Part shown: in pieces, positions 23,561 through 35,836 of the stretch
Numbering within the stretch: the stretch's first letter is position 1
Layout of the letters: each line of letters begins with the position of its first letter
NCBI RefSeq assembly: GCF_000247695.1
Contig: NW_004624781.1
Span: forward strand, 9,651,067 to 9,715,066
Reading direction: 5' to 3'
Length of the DNA: 64,000 nucleotides
From: Heterocephalus glaber
Taxonomy: Eukaryota > Chordata > Mammalia > Rodentia > Bathyergidae
Translations under genes and position numbers: made by a program
Notes under the pieces: generated by a model
Database searches by the model: none
Told to the model about the DNA's origin: nothing
Seen by the model: only the letters and a program-made list of their open reading frames with translations

Positions 23561-24203
23561 ATCATGTTTCATCTTCACAAGTCTGTGAGCCAGGGACCGC
23601 CAATTTGTATTTAGAGATGAGGAAATCAAAGCTTCGAAAAGTAAAGTAACTCTGCGAAGCTCTTAGAGCCTTGCTTGCTACACTAAGAGCTCCTCTCTAT
23701 GAACAGGTGCCTGCAGAGTCAGAAGACTGGGTGCAAAGCGCCCGCCCTCTACACAGGCGCCTCGTGGCTGCCTGAAGTCACTTAGCCCCACCTGGCTTCA
23801 CTGTGTGACTGTATGTAAAGATGTGGCACTGTCTCTCTGACTTGGTCCTCAGGACCTGGGGGCCTCCTTCAGAAGCAGGACCCGGGGGACCCAGGAGGGG
23901 CCTCACCCTGGCTGGGTTTTGGCTCTGATGGTGACTGACAGGGTCTGTCTGCAGGAAAGCCCCTTGAAAAGGTGGGACCCTGGGGCTTGGCCTTTCTGGA
24001 CAGCCCCTGTCATGCTCTCCATGCCTCAGGCCCTTGGGATCAGCCCAGCTCCCTGATGCACCCCTTCCCTGGGTAGGACCTGGCTGGACAGGGAAGATCG
24101 CTGCCACTGCTGGATTAACTCTGGCTTAGTTTCTTGCTTTTGTCTCCCATCACAGCAGTCCCTGAGAGCCAGTGGCCATACCCAGCCCAGGGCCTCTCCT
24201 TAC

Positions 24204-24350
24204 CTTCTCCGTGACGGCACGGGCACAGTCGATCAGCTCCCTCTTGGTGTAGCTGTCCGCGGGGCACACCTGGAGGGCCCCCGCCTTCTGCACTAGGAAG
24301 ATGCAGCCATGGCCCAGGTCTTGCACGCGCGTGCGGATCTGGAATCCGAT
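24204..24350 (-). CDS. TLN2: TLN2 exon 14 of 20: R10, first half of the VBS3 vinculin-binding helix
   Basis: 147 nt, 49 codons, phase 0-0: IGFQIRTRVQDLGHGCIFLV to YTKRELIDCARAVTEK. Acceptor ..ctgcag|ATC, donor AAG|gtaagg. About talin-1 1911-1959. YTKRELIDCARAVTEK continues in exon 15 as VSLVLSALQA and together equals the well-studied talin-1 vinculin-binding site VBS3 (1944-1969). RVQDLGHGC is shared with talin-1 (RVQELGHGC). The VBS helix is therefore split between exons by an intron of about 3.5 kb. Confidence 0.95.
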
Positions 24351-24679
24351 CTGCAGAGGCAAGCCCGGGGGGAGAAGCAGTGATGGGACCCTGCCACTGA
24401 GGCCTGCCCGATGTGGAAAATTTCTCCTGCGCCCTATGGGAGCCTGGCTAGGAAAATTCCACTCCCATTAGGAGTCTGTGTCTGGTGAAGTATGGAATTT
24501 GGTTGATTTAGCTTCCCTTTTGAGAGACTGTAAAATGCCCACAGTCTCCATTTAGCAAGCCTGTAGCTCATCGTGCTAATATAATGCCTTCCTCATGTTT
24601 GTAACCTCTTCTGGTGTGTACTGCATCTGTGTCCTAAACCACCCGATAAGAACATTAACTACACGAACCCCAAGGGATG

Positions 24680-24790
24680 ATTCTGTTATTCATTCAACAA
24701 GCATTTATTGAGTCTACTGTATGTCAAGGCTTCTTCCAGGCAGGTCACGTATTTCATGTACTCCTTCCAACAGCCTCAGAGGGTAATTAG
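24680..24790 (+). repeat. Possible old interspersed repeat, family uncertain
   Basis: ttcattcaacaagcatttat followed by tgagtctactgtatgtca is a wording common in old mammalian repeats. I cannot assign the family. Confidence 0.3.
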
Positions 24791-26004
24791 TTCAAAATAC
24801 AGCTTTAGTATTAATCATATTTTAAAGCATTCAGAGTCTTACAAAATTGGTATGTTTACCAAGCAGAACGCCTCCTTCAGCTCTGCCACAGAGGGAGAAC
24901 AAGCACACAGAGCACAGGCTTCCTGTCTATCAAGCCAGGTTTGAGGTTTCCGTAAGAGACGTACATTTTCAGACCTAAAAGCTCAGCAGGCACACCTCCT
25001 TTTAATGACCCTGGGTTGCGTGATTACAAGAGGCAATCTGCCCAAGAGAAGCCAAATGAGCTCCACTGCGCATAAGCTCCCAACTGTCTCCTTGGAGGTG
25101 AAATAAATTCCACCTCCATGGCTTCAAGTGTGCATGTCTCTCTGGTTCCATTTCACACTGAATTTCATTTTAGCCTGATCAATACAGCTGCCATAAATAA
25201 GCTGCCCTCCAGCCTAGGTAAGCAACTAAAACGAAAGTGAAACTTTAAGAAGTAGGAGGTAGCATGATCTTCAAGAATCTACAACAGCTGGAAACTGTGG
25301 CTTATTCTCCCAGCGACTGTGTATCAAGAATATTTACCAGAAGATCTCAGGTCTGATGAATAATGCCTGAGAGGTTTTGGCCACCTGGATGCTGTCTTCC
25401 ACTATCATCTCATCAGTCAGAGTTTAAGGAGGTCACTTTGGAGAGCAGGGGGAACTGTAAATGCTCTCATGTTATAGAAATGCATACTGCTTTAAGGGGA
25501 AAATGGTTCTGCTCTTAACTCCTTAAGGCCCAAAGGACTTCTAAATCCACTGAGTAGAAAATTCTTGTGACCCAGAAAATGGAGCTGGTGTTTGGGTGTT
25601 TTCTGTATCGTCCACTGGATGCTGTGCGAGCTTCACAGCCAGGCAGGGCTGTCCTGTTGCCATGTCCACGTAACATACAACCTGAACAGCACTTTTGGAT
25701 CCTACAACAGCGCCGCTCTGCAAACAGTCTGGATTAGTGCAGCAGGGAGGCTGCTACTGGGGAGGGACAAAGTATCTAGCTCAGCCCACGGGGCAGTGAC
25801 ATCATTCAAACGAATCTCTTTGCTGGACATGTGTGCTGGTTTAAAAACAAGATCAAGATGAAGCTAGGGGATGAGCCATTAAAATTTTAAACCCAGTTTG
25901 GCTCTTGAAATCTTCCAAATCCATGTATTCAAAGGTCAGAGCTAATCTATATGCAAGCACTCTGGAGTCTAGGCCGAGCACAGACCTCTACATGATAAAG
26001 GCTG

Positions 26005-26104
26005 NNNNNNNNNNNNNNNNNNNNNNNNNNNNNNNNNNNNNNNNNNNNNNNNNNNNNNNNNNNNNNNNNNNNNNNNNNNNNNNNNNNNNNNNNNNNNNNN
26101 NNNN
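26005..26104. other. Assembly gap (100 N)
   Basis: Exactly 100 N, the conventional placeholder for a gap of unknown length. A G-rich purine run follows (ggggagaggggggaggagga), a likely cause of the break. Confidence 0.99.
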
Positions 26105-29100
26105 GGGGAGAGGGGGGAGGAGGAGGGAGAAACATTTACAGAATTTCAAAATGACAAAGTCCTTACCAGTCCAAGCTGGTTAAAATGACTGCAATAAAAA
26201 TGAACTTAGTTTTGTGGTCTTGTGATTTTGCTAATCTCCCAGAGCCTCAGTTTGCTCTTCTGTGAAAAGGGGGAGAAAAAATGATTCTTGTCTCACCTAC
26301 CGTGCCTGGGGGGTTGGGCAAATGGGAAGTTGGTCATCACAGCGTCGGTCCTGAAGTTGGGGCAGAACTGCTCTTGTATTATTTTCCAGGATATATGGGA
26401 CAGAGGGCACTTAAATGAGTGAGGACAACAGAATCAACCTACTCTACCTGCAATTTCATAGAACATTTTGTACAGGAGGAAAAACATTCTAGAAAGACTG
26501 TGTTCAAACAGATAAGGGACTGAAAAGTGCACAGCTTCTCAAAGCAACACTAAGCTTCTCAACAAATATGACCCAACTTTGTAAGACCTACAGGGTGATT
26601 CAGTGTACAACCAGAGTTTATTATAAAGGAATGTGGCTAAGACTCGGGGTTTCTAATTGGCAGCTTTAGTAAAGCATTACTTAAACCTCAAGAAAAACCC
26701 TCAATTCCCTTCTTGCCCAAATAAAAGTACAACGGAGAAAACCATCTCCTGGTTTTGTGCCTGGAGGGAAATGAAAAGACTGGCTTTTATGAAGTTTGGG
26801 ATCTGACTACAACTGGAAGGGAGTCTAAGAAAAGCTAACCATCTTTCCTTACTGCCTAAAACCAAAATATACAGACTTCTTGCAGAGCTTAAAAGCAACT
26901 GCAACTGAAACCAGGTTCAATAATATCACTAGCCTGGAAGAGCTTGTGGAAGTTGGAAAGGCAGTTCCAGAACTTATCTGGTAAGCGTTGATAGGAAAAG
27001 TGGAAGAAAAAAAAAAATAGGGTGTGTACAACATGACCAGCTATCTTCTCCAACCTCTTAAAGTGGGAAGTGTGTCACGGAGCGCAAAGTTTTAGACTTG
27101 TAGAGCGGGCATGCATCTCTAGGGGAAAGAGCTGTCACTGCTTTTAAGACATCCACTATTACAAGTGGTCACAGCAGGTTTTTCTTTAGGGACAAAGCTG
27201 TAGTCACAAAATCTTTCCCCCAGAATTTTCATTTAGGAGTTGCGGTGGCTCACACACTCTCAGCAACTTGTCCTTTCCTTTCCTTCCTTTTTTTCTTTCC
27301 TTCCTCTTTTTATTTTTCGAGAGAAACTAACCTTAAAATGCAAAGCTGCCAGAGGGTTTTAACTTTTCTGAAAAGTTTTTACAGTGATGTTAACAAAGGT
27401 TTGAATTTTCCATGGAAAAATAAGCAGATAAAGATCCCGCTTGATGTTTGAGGGCAGAGCTCTAACCTTTCCTGTATTTGTCACATCTTGGAAGACCAAA
27501 ACACTGAATCAACACAGCAGTGGGCAGTGCCGCAGTGAAACGAGCTGCTTCTTACTTGTGCCCTGGATATAAATATTTTCACATGCTGTGATGTGGGGCC
27601 CTCCTGGGTATACAAGTAAGTTCACAATCTTGGAATAAAAAACCACACTGCTTCAGGGATCTCCTAACCGTCTCAGTTTTCCCCCAAATATCTGCCAGGC
27701 AAATGCACTCACAGAATTTTTCTTTGCAAGCCACTGGTAATTTTATATTCTTTCTGCCCCTTCCCACTCTAGGTCACACTGAGCTTGTGTCTGGACTATA
27801 AAATATATCCCAAGAAGTAAGTGAAAAGAGAAAATCTTAATAAAAACATCAGCTGGTACAACACAGGCTCAATAACCAAAGTAACCTGTTGTGCTTTTAG
27901 CGATATGTTTTCTCTCCTGGTTGCTTTAGTTTATCTTTTGCTTCAACAGTTAGCATTGGAATAAGAAAATCTGCTTGCTTCACACAGGGTGTAGAGGTAG
28001 CTCGTAGGAGCTCCGATGTGGAAAGGGCCCTGCAGAGAACTCAGGCAGGTCAGCTTTTAAACTTACTGAGGCAGAGGGAGTGGATCCAATTTTTAAAGGA
28101 TTCTGTGGACAGTGGTCCAAACCCCCTTCGCAACACAGTCTCTCTCTGTTTTCAATTCCTCCTTCAAAGCAAAATGCTTCTTCCCTTTGTTCAACCAAAT
28201 GATGCCTTACTATAACATAAGTTTCCTAATACTTGTTTATGAAATTCAAAATTACATGTTAATGAAATGAATTCTATGTCTAGATAAATTAGGACTAGAA
28301 TTATAACATAGTCTTACTGAAGCAGAGAGTCTATTTTCAAAAAAGAAAGATGAGCTTCTGTAAAAGAATTAAGAAAATATAGATGTGGGTCTCTTATAGC
28401 TGTTCATTCTTGGAAGTGATTTAAAATGCTTATTACAAACAATTATTCATGCTGCAGCCTAAAACTTAATCACTCCGAAATCTGGAGCCAGAGACACTGT
28501 TAGAAACTTAACATGCCCCATATATATGTATGCAAGTACATATATATATGTCTGTTCACATGCATCGATACAGCACATGTTAGAGGTATGATTTTGGGGT
28601 CTTTGTTTCCACAGCATCTCCGGGAATCTCTGTTAAGACATGCTTGGACCTGACTCCCAGGAGAAGGTGCAGCACTGAGGAACTTGGGGACAGCGACTGT
28701 CATTACAAGGAGAGGAGCCGATGAGTTACAACCTGTGCCTTGACATCCCTGTTCATTTAGGAATGTCTTGAACAGGCTTTGTGCTCAATAAACAGCTTGC
28801 TGAATTTCACAGAATGCAGTTACCCGGTACTACCTTCCCAGAATTCCTGCAACCCACTCCACCATTCGATATTTTAGCCTAAGCTTGCTTTCTCCAGAGA
28901 CCCACATAGTTCCTCGGGCCCTGGGCCCCTTTGGAGGGTACACAACACGGGCACCGTCAGCCCCCTGGGGTCCCATCCATGCTGTGCTCCTAGTGGAGGC
29001 CTCCACTTCTCAGAGCTATTCTATTAGAGACAACAGCTTCTGGAGAGCAGTCATAGGGGCCTCCTCTCAACCATGTGCAGTCCCCTGTGAGCACAGCTTG

Positions 29101-29653
29101 CTCCGCTGCCTTGATGGAAGCTAGTCAAGGGCTTCAGGTAGGGACCGAAGAGGAACCAGAGGCATGGGGCTGGGATCTGGCCAGTTCCTAGAAATGCACC
29201 AGGAATATTCAGGGAAGGGTTGTGTTATGAATGCGGGCTTTTCCTAAGAGAGTGGCAGTGAAATCCCACACATGGGTCTCCCAACCCTTCTGGGAGGCTG
29301 TGGGAAATACAAACATGGATGAGGGTATGCTAAGTGGGAGCAGGAAGTGAGAAGATGGTCCCCCAGATTCGGGTAGGTTAAGAGAATGAGGGCTGGCAGA
29401 AAGGGGGCCTGGTAAAACATTGTTAACAGAGTCCCTTGTCCAGAAGCCGACTCCCCAAATGGCCCTAGCTCTTAGCCAGCCATCCTCAGAAAGGACTGGA
29501 GCCTTGAGCCCGGCCTGGAGCTACAGGGTGAACTTGGGGGCTGGCTGCACGGCACTGAGAGGAACCCCAGTTCTGGCTACTGGGCTACACAGAAACCCGG
29601 CAATGGGCACCCTTGTGTGCGTGTCTTAAAATAGGGGCCTTAAGGTGGCAGAC

Positions 29654-29773
29654 CTCCTCTGGTTCGGCTGTGGCAGCTGCCATCTGGCCCTGGAGAGCCA
29701 GGTGCCCATAGTCAGTGGTCATTTGTGAAGCCAGTCCTCCCAGCTCCTCCGGGTTAGTAACCGACTTAGTCAT
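29654..29773 (-). CDS. TLN2: TLN2 exon 13 of 20: R10 helix, weak donor site
   Basis: 120 nt, 40 codons, phase 0-0: MTKSVTNPEELGGLASQMTT then DYGHLALQGQMAAATAEPEE. Acceptor ..ttccag|ATG. The 3' border is set by joining EPEE to IGFQ of the next exon and gives GAG|gtctgc, a weak donor (not GTRAGT, although +5 G is kept). About talin-1 1871-1910. The open frame runs on 17 codons past this border, but those residues do not resemble talin. The methionine at the start is internal, not an initiator. Confidence 0.93.
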
Positions 29774-32281
29774 CTGGAAAGAGAAAACAAGCAAGACACA
29801 AACACACACAAAGAAAAGCATGAGAACCACGTGTTAATACCACTGGAGGCCAAGGAGGTCTCATTCGCTTTTAAGCTCCCAAGGGGTCAAGGCAGGACTG
29901 GCATTCCAGGCTGCTTGCTGGAGAGGGCAGCTCAAGCAGGGCCCATGCTGTGCCACACAGGACAGAGCCCAGTGTGCACACCCCATGAGGCTTCTCAGCA
30001 GGCCAGCAGTTGAGGCCAGGCCAGTGGGCACAAGCTCAGCATCTGGGTCGTGAGCCTACCTCCCAGGGACCCTCTCAGGGAGGTGCCCTGTGGCAGGGCT
30101 GGAGGAAGTTCCCTGAGACACCACCAGGGGGCACAAGCGTGTGCACTGCACACCCTGGGCCAGGCCCTGGGGAGGGCTGGTCTGGTCTCTGCGACCCCAG
30201 CGGGAGGTCCCTTCCAGAAGAGAGAGGGCCTGAGGACAGGGTGGCTAGGAAGTCCTGAATGAGAAGTGGTGGAGAAAACAATGTTTGGTGGAAACTCAGA
30301 GAATACAGCTTTGTAGTAAACCTGTGCCAAAGCATGACAAGGTTCCAACCAAACATTTAGTTAAGAGTATACTGTAGCCAAGCCAGGCTTGGTGGTGCAT
30401 GCCTATAACCCCAGCACTCTGGGAAGCTGAGGTAGGAGGGTCACAAGTTCAAGCCCAATCTGAGTCTTTTACAAGACTTTGTCTCAAAATTAAAAAAATA
30501 AAAGGGAATGCTGACGCCCTGGGTTTGATCCCCAGTATCACACACATGCATGCACTGTAGCCAGATGGCCATGTCATACATTTCATGGGCAAGGTAATTC
30601 CCTAGTTCATAGGATAATGTGTCTCAATTTAATCTTGCCTAGCTAACGCGCTAGTTTCTAGCTTTTCTTCCCACTCTAGATAAAAATGTCACTAAATTCT
30701 TACAATAGCAGTTTTAACCTGTCACTTAGAAAAGTGTCCTGTTCCCTCAAGGGGCTTTTCTCTTGCCCCACCTCTAATGTCACTCTGGATAACAATACCA
30801 TCTTTCTCTTTGGGGCCATTAAGACCTTGATATTAAAGGGCCTTAGAATGACTCCATATCAATCGAAGCAGAACAGGATCCCCCATGCTATTTAAGGTGT
30901 GTTCACAAGAAAATGTTATAGGCTTCAGGCCCAAGTGTGGCTTCTCAGGAGCATATACTGAATGCCACGAGCTGCTCTGTTTGTGTTCTGTCAACAGGAG
31001 CACAAAGATTCTGGGGTGACCCCATGAGGGAAAGCAGGCGTCTCTCCAACTGGCACCAAGCCAGCTGTCCCAGGAACAGCCAGGTAGCCCAAGGCTGGGC
31101 TTCTTGAATCACAGACACCAAGGGTCAAGACAGGCCAGCCCAGAGACCAGCTCAGAGTCCAGCCCAGGAGATACTCCAGAAACGCCACGAGGCCACTGGA
31201 AAACATCTTCTCCCACTACTGGACTTTACCCCAGGGGCCACGGGATGGGACCTGTGATTGGTACCCTGTGTGTGCACTCCAGCTTGTCACAGCACACGGG
31301 GATGTGCACTGTCCTTCCCTCCATCCCCAGCCTGGCACCGGCACAGTCCAAGAGTTTCCATGAGTGAGCAGCCGAGGAAGCCTTTGTGGTCCAAGCTCAA
31401 CCTCTAGTGGACATAAGATTCCATGACAGGACCAGTCGGAGAGGTGCCCAGGCCATCGTGATGGGGGACAGGAGCCACGTGGTGGCTCATTCTGGTCCCT
31501 CCAGCTCGTAAGGTCACTGGCCTTCTCAACTCAGGCTTATGTGGGAAGCATCAAAGAAGCATCTTTAAAAATTCTACCCAGTGGCGTCTGAGCCTTCAAA
31601 GGTTAGTAAGAACCTTTTCTACTCTCTGAAGACATCATTTGTCATCTTCTGTACAACTTCTAACATTTCACGACCGCATTCGCTATTTCTCAAAGCCACT
31701 TAGGTCTAAGGATCCATACAATACAGTTCTGTTTCCATCACATTTTAGCAAAAATAAAATTAAAAAACCTTCCAAAGTTACATGCCTTTGAAAGTCAGAA
31801 TTTTAAAAAATATAATCACAGTTTTATTTTCCCTGAAAGACTGGCAATACTTTACTGCAGAACTGTTACAATTTCATTCTTTCATATAATCTCATCTCTG
31901 ATCTTTTATCCCAAAATATCTTCCCTTGCACTGTAATTTAAATCTACAAAAATGCCTCAAGCCTTTTCCTACTTTTCTCCTTAACTCCATTTCCTCCATT
32001 CTTGTACGTTCTCTCTTCCCTTTGTTCTCTGTCCTCATGCCCAAGTCTCAGTCATCCTTAATTCCTGATGGGAGCTTTTCCACAAGTCGGGAACTCCAGC
32101 TGACTGGGGCTCCTAGACCACATGCAGTCAGAGGTCACAGGAAGAGGACAGATGCAGGAACCCAGGAGGAGCCAGAAACACAGACTGGTCCATCTCTCCA
32201 ACACAGATCCTTGATTTGAAGACTCAGAGGTGGTGCTAAGTAGAAGGGCAAACCAAAGAGGGCAGCTCTTTTTCATCTTAC
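29774..32281 (-). other. TLN2: TLN2 intron between exons 12 and 13
   Basis: 2.5 kb, with one B1-dID composite SINE at 30381-30553 bounded by direct repeats. The rest shows no recognised feature. Confidence 0.8.
30381..30553 (+). mobile_element. B1-dID composite SINE
   Basis: A B1-like monomer (gccaggcttggtggtgcatg ... agactttgtctc) is followed by A-rich linker and the 3' half of an ID-like unit (gccctgggtttgatccccag). The 10-bp duplications actgtagcca at 30371-30380 and 30554-30563 enclose both parts, so they inserted as one unit. Confidence 0.8.
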
Positions 32282-32383
32282 CATTTCCTGAGCTGTTACA
32301 GCAATAGCTTTGGAGTATTTAACCACGGTTGTTTGGTAGTCAACAAATGTTCCCTTTGGTTCCGGAGGAGTGCCTTCGTCCAG
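32282..32383 (-). CDS. TLN2: TLN2 exon 12 of 20: R10 entry
   Basis: 102 nt, 34 codons, phase 0-0: LDEGTPPEPKGTFVDYQTTV then VKYSKAIAVTAQEM. Acceptor ..tctctag|CTG, donor ATG|gtaaga. About talin-1 1837-1870. LDEG.P.EP.G.FVDYQTT is a talin signature. TVVKYSKAIAVTAQEM distinguishes it from talin-1 TMVRTAKAIAVTVQEM. It begins the four-helix bundle R10. The exon is flanked by about 3.2 kb and 2.5 kb introns with few recognisable recent repeats. Confidence 0.95.
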
Positions 32384-33589
32384 CTAGAGAGGAGAGGAAA
32401 AGAACCCACATGTCATAAAAGCCTGCTGAAGCATGGGATGTTATTTATTAGAATTATAAAGTTTATATACAGGAGAGGCCCTGAGAGATTGTTTGCCCTA
32501 ACTCAACCGAATCCCCCAACTTCTGGGGTAAGGACTGCAATGGAGAGGTACATAAAGTCCCCAGGGGCAAAGGCAAGGCGAGGCCCCAGATTTGTGTGAG
32601 AGAAATGGGAAGCATTCTAGGAACAGTTGTTTCAGCTAAAGTCCTACCAAGTGAGGATGAGGTCACCCACATAATGGCGGGAAAGGTGTCCCAAGGGGAG
32701 GGAAGAGTATTCAACCACAGGAAGGCACCAGTGAGTCTGATACTTCAGAGAATGTGCAGAGTGGAGGAGGGTGAGGCAGGAGAGGCAGCAGACTCCAGAC
32801 CAAGATTGGATTTGTGCTATGGAGAACCTGGAGACCATGATGAAGATGGTGGGATCTGGGTTGGCAATGGCACCTTTGAGATTTCCCTGGCAGCTCTTTG
32901 CCAGATGCAGTCAAGGAAGACTGAGGACCAAGAAGTCAATTTGGAATATGTCAGTTACATGTTGCTCTCAGAAGAGCTACATGTCATAAGCTGGCACAAG
33001 CTATACCATGAGTAAAAGAAGCATATCTATGGTATACAGCCCAGGATGTGATTGTCATCAAACTATCAACACCAACTCTGGACAAGAGTTTCAGGTCTCT
33101 TCTTCAGCTAGACAGATGATGACAAATGTCTTCATCGCCCTGCTAGTTGGGTGAGGATGGAGTTATGGACTCATTTGTTCAGCGTAATCTGAGCATTTTC
33201 CAAGTGCCAGCAATGTGCATTTGTATGAGATGTGGCTGAACTGCAAACAAGCCAGGACACTTTAGCTAAAGGAAGCTTAGAACACCTAGCCAGTGACCAC
33301 CAGCTACCAGCCACCATGATAAACACTTACTTAGCCAGTTTGAAGGCAGTGAGAAAGGCAAGAATGAAGCAGTGTTTTCAGGATTTCAAACTTATTTAAA
33401 GGACGCTCCTTTATTTTGAGATAATAAATAGCCTTCACAGATTTTTCATATTAATATGACCTTTCTTTTATGAAACAGTAGTGGAATAGATAGCAAGGTT
33501 TCTTCTTGTTTTGTTTCTGTAACTTTCTCTCCTGGGAGGGGCAGAAACAAAGAAATAAAAGATCCGATAATCAGGAAATCTCATAGAAT

Positions 33590-33680
33590 TCCACTGGCTT
33601 CATTGAATGGGGAAATCAAAGTTCAGAGAGCTTGAGGGACTTGTCCAAGGTCACTGAAAAAGCAGATTACTTCCTGTTAA
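33590..33680 (-). mobile_element. MIR relic, minus
   Basis: ggggaaatcaaagttcagag followed by gacttgtccaaggtcactga is the reverse complement of the MIR core. Confidence 0.6.
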
Positions 33681-35099
33681 CTTATGAGTTCCCAACTTTC
33701 TAGAGCTGAGACAGAGGCAGGGAATCTGCAGGAGGACCTCCATAGCAGAAGCTCCAAAGGTGTCAAGAATTGCACTCAGGTGAGAATCAATTTGGGAACT
33801 CATATTTTTCTGCTTATCAGTCACTGCCTATGAGAATTATAGATAATGATTTTACGAGCGTATCCGTGTTTTAATCAAATTAACAAAACTCAGATGGAAA
33901 ATGCCAGCTTCTTTATGTCTTGGTGCTTGGGGCTGAATGACCTGAAGCATCCCTTTAAGACAAAGCCCCAGTGCCAGCCGCATAAAGGGAAGATGAGAAA
34001 GTGTGCAGTCCTGGGGTGTCAGGTGAGGGTAAGTAAGATCACAGCGGCAGCCACAGAACCCCAGCTGTGTACTGTACCGAACTGAGGGGAACCCTTTGCC
34101 TGTGGCCTCGGTGGTGTGCGTTGCCAGCTATCCGGTAGTTATTGCTATCAGGTAACACCAGACTCATTTCCCAGCCTTCGGGAAAGACACGTGTGTCCTG
34201 GGCTGGGCCAGCAGTCATCACCCCACTGACACTGGGTGGGATGAGAGCTGCAGTACATAAGGCTCAGAGGCTATCAAAGACAGACTGCAGGAACTGGCTT
34301 TTACTTTCCAGGGATTTATGTAACATGTTCCTATCATTATACTCATTCTAAAAAATGCCTTTTCCCAAGAAGCGAATATTATCATTTGACTTTCTAATTT
34401 GTACTAAGAAACCTCGGACTCCATTATTTAACATCCTTGGTAGACATGTGGCTTATCTTCAAAGCTCTGGTGTCCTGGTGGCCTGGAAACCAAACAAACC
34501 CAGTAAGGCTTACTTATCCAGCAGCCTTGGGAAAGGGGGGGATTTCACTGTTTCACTCATTTGCTGCCAAACTGTCCATATTTGAAGCATGAGAAGCCCA
34601 CAGCAGAAATTAATGGGCATTTTGAGAAAGCTGAGTCTGAGGTCCCTAAAGGGAGAAATGGCAATCTAGCCAAGGCTGGTTTCTTTGTCACTGTGACAAC
34701 TGCATAATGTTTAGGGATAATTACTCTAATTATAGTTTCAAGGTACCAGTTCTTTATGGAGATATGAACAACCAATCTTCTCTAAATTAGCAATTAAAAA
34801 CCACTTATTATCCTAAAAAAATATATTAATGTATTCACCATCTGACAATGGACATTTCAAAACACAGATGATGCCTCCAATTCTTGGCTGTGCTATCACA
34901 GGATGGCAATTAGATGTTGACGAGCAATTACTCATTCTAATAAACATCAAACTGACACAATGCGTGAAGCATTCCTTGGGGGAAAAAGATAAAACTGTCT
35001 CCAGTCGTATTTCCCATGTCAAGTGATGGGTTGCCAAATGAGTAACCTCATCTATGGCTGAGGAGAGTTCACTAAGGGCTTTTGCACATACTGTATGTT

Positions 35100-35272
35100 T
35101 GCAGTGGTTCCTGCACGTGGCTATACACCAGCACCATGAGGAGACTGTTACATGTACCAGCAGAGATTCCCCTCCTCCACACCATAGAGCAGGTCAGGTA
35201 ATGTGCATCCTAGAAAGCTCCCTGTGATTCCCAAGTGGCCATTCCAGAGAACAACATTTGAGAATCACTTCA
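35100..35272 (+). mobile_element. MER5/hAT-Charlie-like element
   Basis: Ends gcagtggttcctgcacgtgg on the left and tttgagaatcacttc on the right, the usual inverted termini of MER5-type elements. The middle includes agcaccatgaggagactgtt and ctccctgtgattcccaagtg. Confidence 0.55.
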
Positions 35273-35598
35273 TTATTGCATTCTGGGGTTTGTTCCCCCT
35301 AAGACAAGAAGACAGAAGCAGCAAATACTAATTATTTCCATTTTACAAATAAGGAAATCAGTGATATTTTTACTATCTCTCTTTGGCAGACGGGTAAAAC
35401 TGGAAGGAAGGGGCAAGGAGCTTACAGAGGTCATGATGTGTGGGACCATAAGACTGGACATTGGTACGTTAATAGAACCTTCATGAAGAGAAGACTTGGA
35501 GCTGTCAGCCTTAAGTGCCAGTGAGCTCTTGGGGAACAGCACTTGAGGAACGAGAGAGAGAGAGACAGAGGGGACAGGGTCAAGGAGCCCACACCCAC

Positions 35599-35745
35599 CT
35601 TGCTCATGGCCTCTGCGATGGCGTCCACCATGCCCCCCACCAGCCCCACTTCACTCGCTGCCTCGTTCAGCGTCACCATGATGTCATCCACGGCCTCTTT
35701 CATCAGCTGCGCAGCTTCCGTGATGGCATCGTGGGTGTGCTGCGC
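35599..35745 (-). CDS. TLN2: TLN2 exon 11 of 20: end of R9 / linker to R10
   Basis: 147 nt, 49 codons, phase 0-0: AQHTHDAITEAAQLMKEAVD to GGMVDAIAEAMSK. Acceptor ..tcctag|GCG, donor AAG|gtgggt. About talin-1 1788-1836, closing R9 near 1822 and starting R10. The start AQHTHDAI differs from talin-1 QAAHTQEAL, while LNEAAS..GxVGGMVDxI is shared. Base composition is more GC-rich than neighbouring intron, as expected for coding sequence. Confidence 0.95.
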
Positions 35746-35836
35746 CTAGGAGAAGTGTGAAGCACTGCCTTAGCAGGTGTGAAAGGTGCTCAGTCCTCTG
35801 AGAATCCTTCACTTCTCTCAAGAATAACCTTAAAAG

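Larger units (their letters stand above)
20699..24203 (-). other. TLN2: TLN2 intron between exons 14 and 15
   Basis: 3.5 kb. Contains a MIR (about 20805-20960), L2-like stretches (about 21540-21920), an older ID-like SINE (23133-23223), an L1 3' tail in minus orientation (about 23440-23560) and a MIR-like relic (about 23590-23660). Open frames of 169 and 179 codons at 21066-21741 run on opposite strands over L2-like sequence and are rejected as genes. Confidence 0.8.
24351..29653 (-). other. TLN2: TLN2 intron between exons 13 and 14 with assembly gap
   Basis: 5.3 kb plus an unknown amount hidden by the 100-N gap. A short interspersed-repeat-like stretch is seen near 24680-24790 and a MIR-like relic near 26210-26300. 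Otherwise 26300-29650 shows no recent repeat, with a pyrimidine-rich run at 27270-27320 and a small TA-rich run near 28520-28550. No exon is missing across the gap, since exons 13 and 14 join in the protein. Confidence 0.8.
32384..35598 (-). other. TLN2: TLN2 intron between exons 11 and 12
   Basis: 3.2 kb. Contains a MIR-like relic (about 33590-33680) and a MER5/hAT-Charlie-like element (about 35100-35272). A 139-codon open frame at 32596-33015 on the + strand has no recognisable family and is not called a gene. Confidence 0.8.

Noticed and set aside
32596..33015. 139-codon + strand open frame
   Set aside because: No family likeness, no splice or promoter context, in an intron and antisense to TLN2.
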